NCBI RefSeq assembly: GCF_003481985.1
Contig: NZ_QUMD01000053.1
Location: forward strand, 1-5,709
Direction: 5' to 3'
Origin: Clostridium sp. OF09-36
GTDB lineage: Bacteria; Bacillota; Clostridia; Lachnospirales; Lachnospiraceae
DNA: 5,709 nt
The notes beneath the pieces were generated by a model. That model saw only the letters and a program-made list of their open reading frames with translations. It made no database searches and had not been told where the DNA came from. The translations under genes and the position numbers were made by a program. Of this stretch, positions 4,420-5,709 are shown one piece after another; positions within the stretch are counted from its first letter, which is position 1, and each line of letters begins with the position of its first letter.

Positions 4420-4459
4420 CTTATTTTCATCACTACTCTTACCAATATTTCAGTATTTT

Positions 4460-5014
4460 CTACTTAGCATCACGAAGAGTTCCTTTCCATACTGCGTATT
4501 CGTCACCTTTCTCATCAGTTGCGGTTAATATTGCTTCACAATATGGATTTGATGGTGGATTCGGAGTCGTATATACATAGCTTCGAGAATTAGTTCCTGT
4601 ATACCCATTATGATCTTCTTCATTTGTATGCCAACTATTTACTCCTTCAGCTCTTGTTACAAGTTTACTGGATTTTAATTTTAATGGATTAGACGTCATA
4701 GATGCCTTAACTGTGTACTGCGGTCTTCCAGATGAATCTAAACCATCATAAAAATACTCCATACTTCCTAAAATTCTATTTTCAATATCTAAAGCTGTAG
4801 CAGGAATAGGTTCTCGAGAAGAAATTGTGTTTTTTCCATCACACGCAAAATATACTTTATCCAGCAAAACAGATTCTCCATTAGTTGAACGAGTCACCGA
4901 TTCTACCGCCTCGGTTTCAGCAGGAGCTGTATCTGCTGCAAAACTAACCATATTCATAGCCATCATCATTATTGCTGCCAAAGCTAACGCTACAGATCTG
5001 CGAATATTTCTCAT
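4460..5014 (-). CDS. Secreted protein of unknown function (plasmid cargo)
   Basis: A 184-aa protein not recognised. It has a clear signal peptide: RNIRR, hydrophobic residues 8-23 (VALALAAIMMMAMNMV), and a likely cleavage after SFA (residue 26). The mature part is about 158 aa, rich in Ser, Thr, Asn and Tyr, with mostly beta-type segments (YTVKASMTS, SRSYVYTT, CEAILTATDE, EYAVWKGTL). It has two cysteines, Cys58 and Cys159, that could form a disulfide. No transmembrane anchor or LPXTG is seen, so it is probably released. AGGAGG lies 7 nt before the ATG. It is more A+T-rich than the mob genes and has its own terminator, as expected for acquired cargo. A bacteriocin, immunity or surface-binding role is possible, but nothing in the sequence decides between them. 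Confidence 0.85.
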   Translation of the reverse strand: MRNIRRSVALALAAIMMMAMNMVSFAADTAPAETEAVESVTRSTNGESVLLDKVYFACDGKNTISSREPIPATALDIENRILGSMEYFYDGLDSSGRPQYTVKASMTSNPLKLKSSKLVTRAEGVNSWHTNEEDHNGYTGTNSRSYVYTTPNPPSNPYCEAILTATDEKGDEYAVWKGTLRDAK

Positions 5015-5021
5015 TAATTTT

Positions 5022-5027
5022 CCTCCT
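5022..5027 (-). promoter_or_regulatory. Ribosome binding site of the secreted-protein gene
   Basis: Consensus AGGAGG on the minus strand, 7 nt before the ATG at 5014. It fixes the start and indicates strong translation. Confidence 0.9.
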
Positions 5028-5050
5028 ATGTCAATGTATTTTTATAGCAT

Positions 5051-5074
5051 CTAAAGCAACAAGTACATTGGCAT
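5051..5074 (-). other. Possible 5- to 7-codon leader ORF with strong Shine-Dalgarno
   Basis: AAGGAGG stands 8 nt before the ATG at 5068, which opens MYLLL and a TAG; an in-frame ATG at 5074 would add two codons. It lies in the leader of the secreted-protein gene, about 40 nt upstream. Three Leu codons (TTG, TTG, CTT) could mean a leader peptide, but it may be only a remnant ribosome site. Confidence 0.3.
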
Positions 5075-5148
5075 CCCCTCCTTTTTGTTTTACTATACTA
5101 TATTTTCAACAAAAAAACATTAATTATATATAACATTTTTATAAAACT
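5075..5148 (-). other. A+T-rich spacer between mob operon and secreted-protein gene
   Basis: Very A+T-rich. No G+C-rich terminator follows the MobB-like gene. TATAAT occurs at 5128-5123 but lacks a -35 at normal distance (the nearest TTGTCA is 25 nt away). The cargo gene therefore uses a weak or atypical promoter here, or is read through from the mob operon. Confidence 0.4.
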
Positions 5149-5709
5149 TTACTTGACAAATAAATAATATAACACTATCAAAAACGTCCCAATATTACAG
5201 ACCATACCGCCCCAAAACAGGTATATCTTCAAGCCCTCATATCTGAAAAAGCTGTTTTTGCTTTCCTCCAGCTCCCGGACTTTCTGCTTCATTACGCTTG
5301 TAAGCGTATCAGACTGCTTTTCAAGAGCTTTTGTTGCCTTCTGTACCGCCTCTATATTCGCCTGTAACGCCTTTTTTACCTCTTGGACGGTACTTTCTCT
5401 GACCTCATCTCTCAGGCTCCCAATTCCGGCTGATATGGCGTTCTGAAGTAGTTCGTTGCTGTTCTCTAACTGCTCGACTTGCTTCTTCAGCTCGCTGATG
5501 AGCTGCCTGCTCAGCTCGGCGTCTCTCTGCCTGTTCTGCTCTGCCCTTGCTTGTCCTTGATTTGACTGCTTCATCAATTCCTCGCAGCTCTCGCTCGACA
5601 AAGCTAAGGCTTCCTTCAGCAGGCTGTTCTCCAGCTCTGTCCGGCTCTGACGGTTCAGTTCTTGGATCCGTTCTCTCGGACTTGCCTGCTCTGACTTCTG
5701 CTGTTCGTG
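5149..5709 (-). CDS. MobB-like coiled-coil membrane protein of the mobilization operon (true start at base 127)
   Basis: Probable accessory mobilization protein of 192 aa. On the circle it starts at the ATG 127-125 and ends with TAA at 5151-5149. Residues about 10-160 are an almost unbroken amphipathic helix of Glu, Gln, Lys and Leu (coiled coil, for example SELKKQVEQLENSNELLQN). Residues about 167-190 form one C-terminal transmembrane segment (LKIYLFWGGMVCNIGTFLI) ending in Lys. The order relaxase then small membrane protein, in overlapping frames, recalls ColE1 mbeA/mbeB, where a nested product helps tether the relaxosome to the membrane or coupling protein. That role is inferred from position and shape; I see no sequence motif proving homology. 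In the linear window the gene is cut by the right edge. A TTG at 5601 could be mistaken for its start. Confidence 0.82.
   Translation of the reverse strand, partial: HEQQKSEQASPRERIQELNRQSRTELENSLLKEALALSSESCEELMKQSNQGQARAEQNRQRDAELSRQLISELKKQVEQLENSNELLQNAISAGIGSLRDEVRESTVQEVKKALQANIEAVQKATKALEKQSDTLTSVMKQKVRELEESKNSFFRYEGLKIYLFWGGMVCNIGTFLIVLYYLFVK
5405..5709 (-). CDS. Relaxase C-terminal part (same gene as 1-920)
   Basis: This is the 3' end of the relaxase once the molecule is closed into a circle. Bases 5601-5709 are the duplicated copy of 1-109, so the new part is 5600-5405 (65 codons and the stop). The translation continues as SLSFVEREL and becomes strongly Arg/Glu/Ala/Gln-rich, ending NWEPER before TGA. 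Such low-complexity, charged tails are common where a second gene is read from the same DNA. Here the overlapping coiled-coil gene constrains the sequence, so this tail may have little function of its own. The catalytic domain lies entirely in the 1-920 part. Confidence 0.85.
   Translation of the reverse strand, partial: RTAEVRAGKSERTDPRTEPSEPDRAGEQPAEGSLSFVERELRGIDEAVKSRTSKGRAEQAERRRAEQAAHQRAEEASRAVREQQRTTSERHISRNWEPER
5601..5709. repeat. Terminal redundancy: exact copy of bases 1-109 (circular molecule)
   Basis: Bases 5601-5709 equal 1-109 with no difference. Two genes in two different frames continue correctly from base 1 into base 5600, which would not happen by chance. The unit is therefore a 5600-bp circle and this stretch is an assembly overlap, not a second biological copy. 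Confidence 0.95.

Larger units (their letters stand above)
4131..4446. repeat. Tandem 99-bp repeat array (iteron plus hairpin), probable replication origin
   Basis: Iteron-like CGCTTATCTTATCAATGA-type words sit at 4131-4150 (2 or 3 changes), 4230-4249, 4329-4348 and, degenerate, 4429-4446, spaced 99, 99 and 100 bp. Between them are three stem-loops. Bases 4170-4226 and 4269-4325 are identical over 57 nt. The array lies directly upstream of rep, the usual place for Rep binding sites. Origin function is inferred from position and design. Confidence 0.7.

Noticed and set aside
4131..4446. CRISPR array
   Set aside because: Units are 99 bp, themselves nearly identical, with no short repeat and variable spacer pattern and no cas gene.
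5599..5601. TTG start for the coiled-coil membrane protein
   Set aside because: The frame is open further upstream across the circle junction to an ATG at 127 with a full GGAGG at 9 nt.

Overview
The window is best read as one complete small circular plasmid of 5600 bp. Bases 5601-5709 repeat bases 1-109 exactly, and two genes that run off the left edge continue without interruption at base 5600. Strong AGGAGG-type ribosome sites, the gene families present and the mixed A+T content suggest a gut-type Firmicute host (Clostridia, Lachnospiraceae-like). That host call is inferred from gene style, not from any search.

Layout, mostly on the minus strand. (1) Mobilization block, about 2028 down to 1 and then 5600 down to 5149: a strong promoter and an oriT-like hairpin, a 211-aa protein of unknown function, a MobC-like accessory protein, a MOBP-type relaxase, and a coiled-coil membrane protein that overlaps the 3' third of the relaxase in another frame. 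All four genes overlap or abut. (2) A cargo gene for a secreted protein of unknown function (4460-5014), ending in a terminator. (3) About 300 bp of tandem 99-bp units with iteron-like and hairpin parts (4131-4446), a likely replication origin. (4) A primase-polymerase-type Rep, split into two overlapping frames (4078-3494 and 3536-2697). (5) A compact two-RNA locus (2377-2689): a plus-strand mRNA for a 28-aa membrane peptide and a convergent minus-strand antisense RNA, sharing one bidirectional terminator and carrying direct repeats over the toxin start. This is the architecture of the Fst/par type I toxin-antitoxin of pAD1. (6) A 300-bp non-coding stretch full of hairpins (2029-2340).

Together these make a mobilizable but not self-transmissible plasmid: Rep and the repeat array for copying, relaxase, MobC, the membrane protein and oriT for transfer by a helper conjugation system, the toxin-antisense pair for retention, and one secreted cargo protein. 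The most rewarding item is the par-like locus, whose two promoters, SD-sequestering helix, shared terminator and direct repeats can all be read directly from the sequence.
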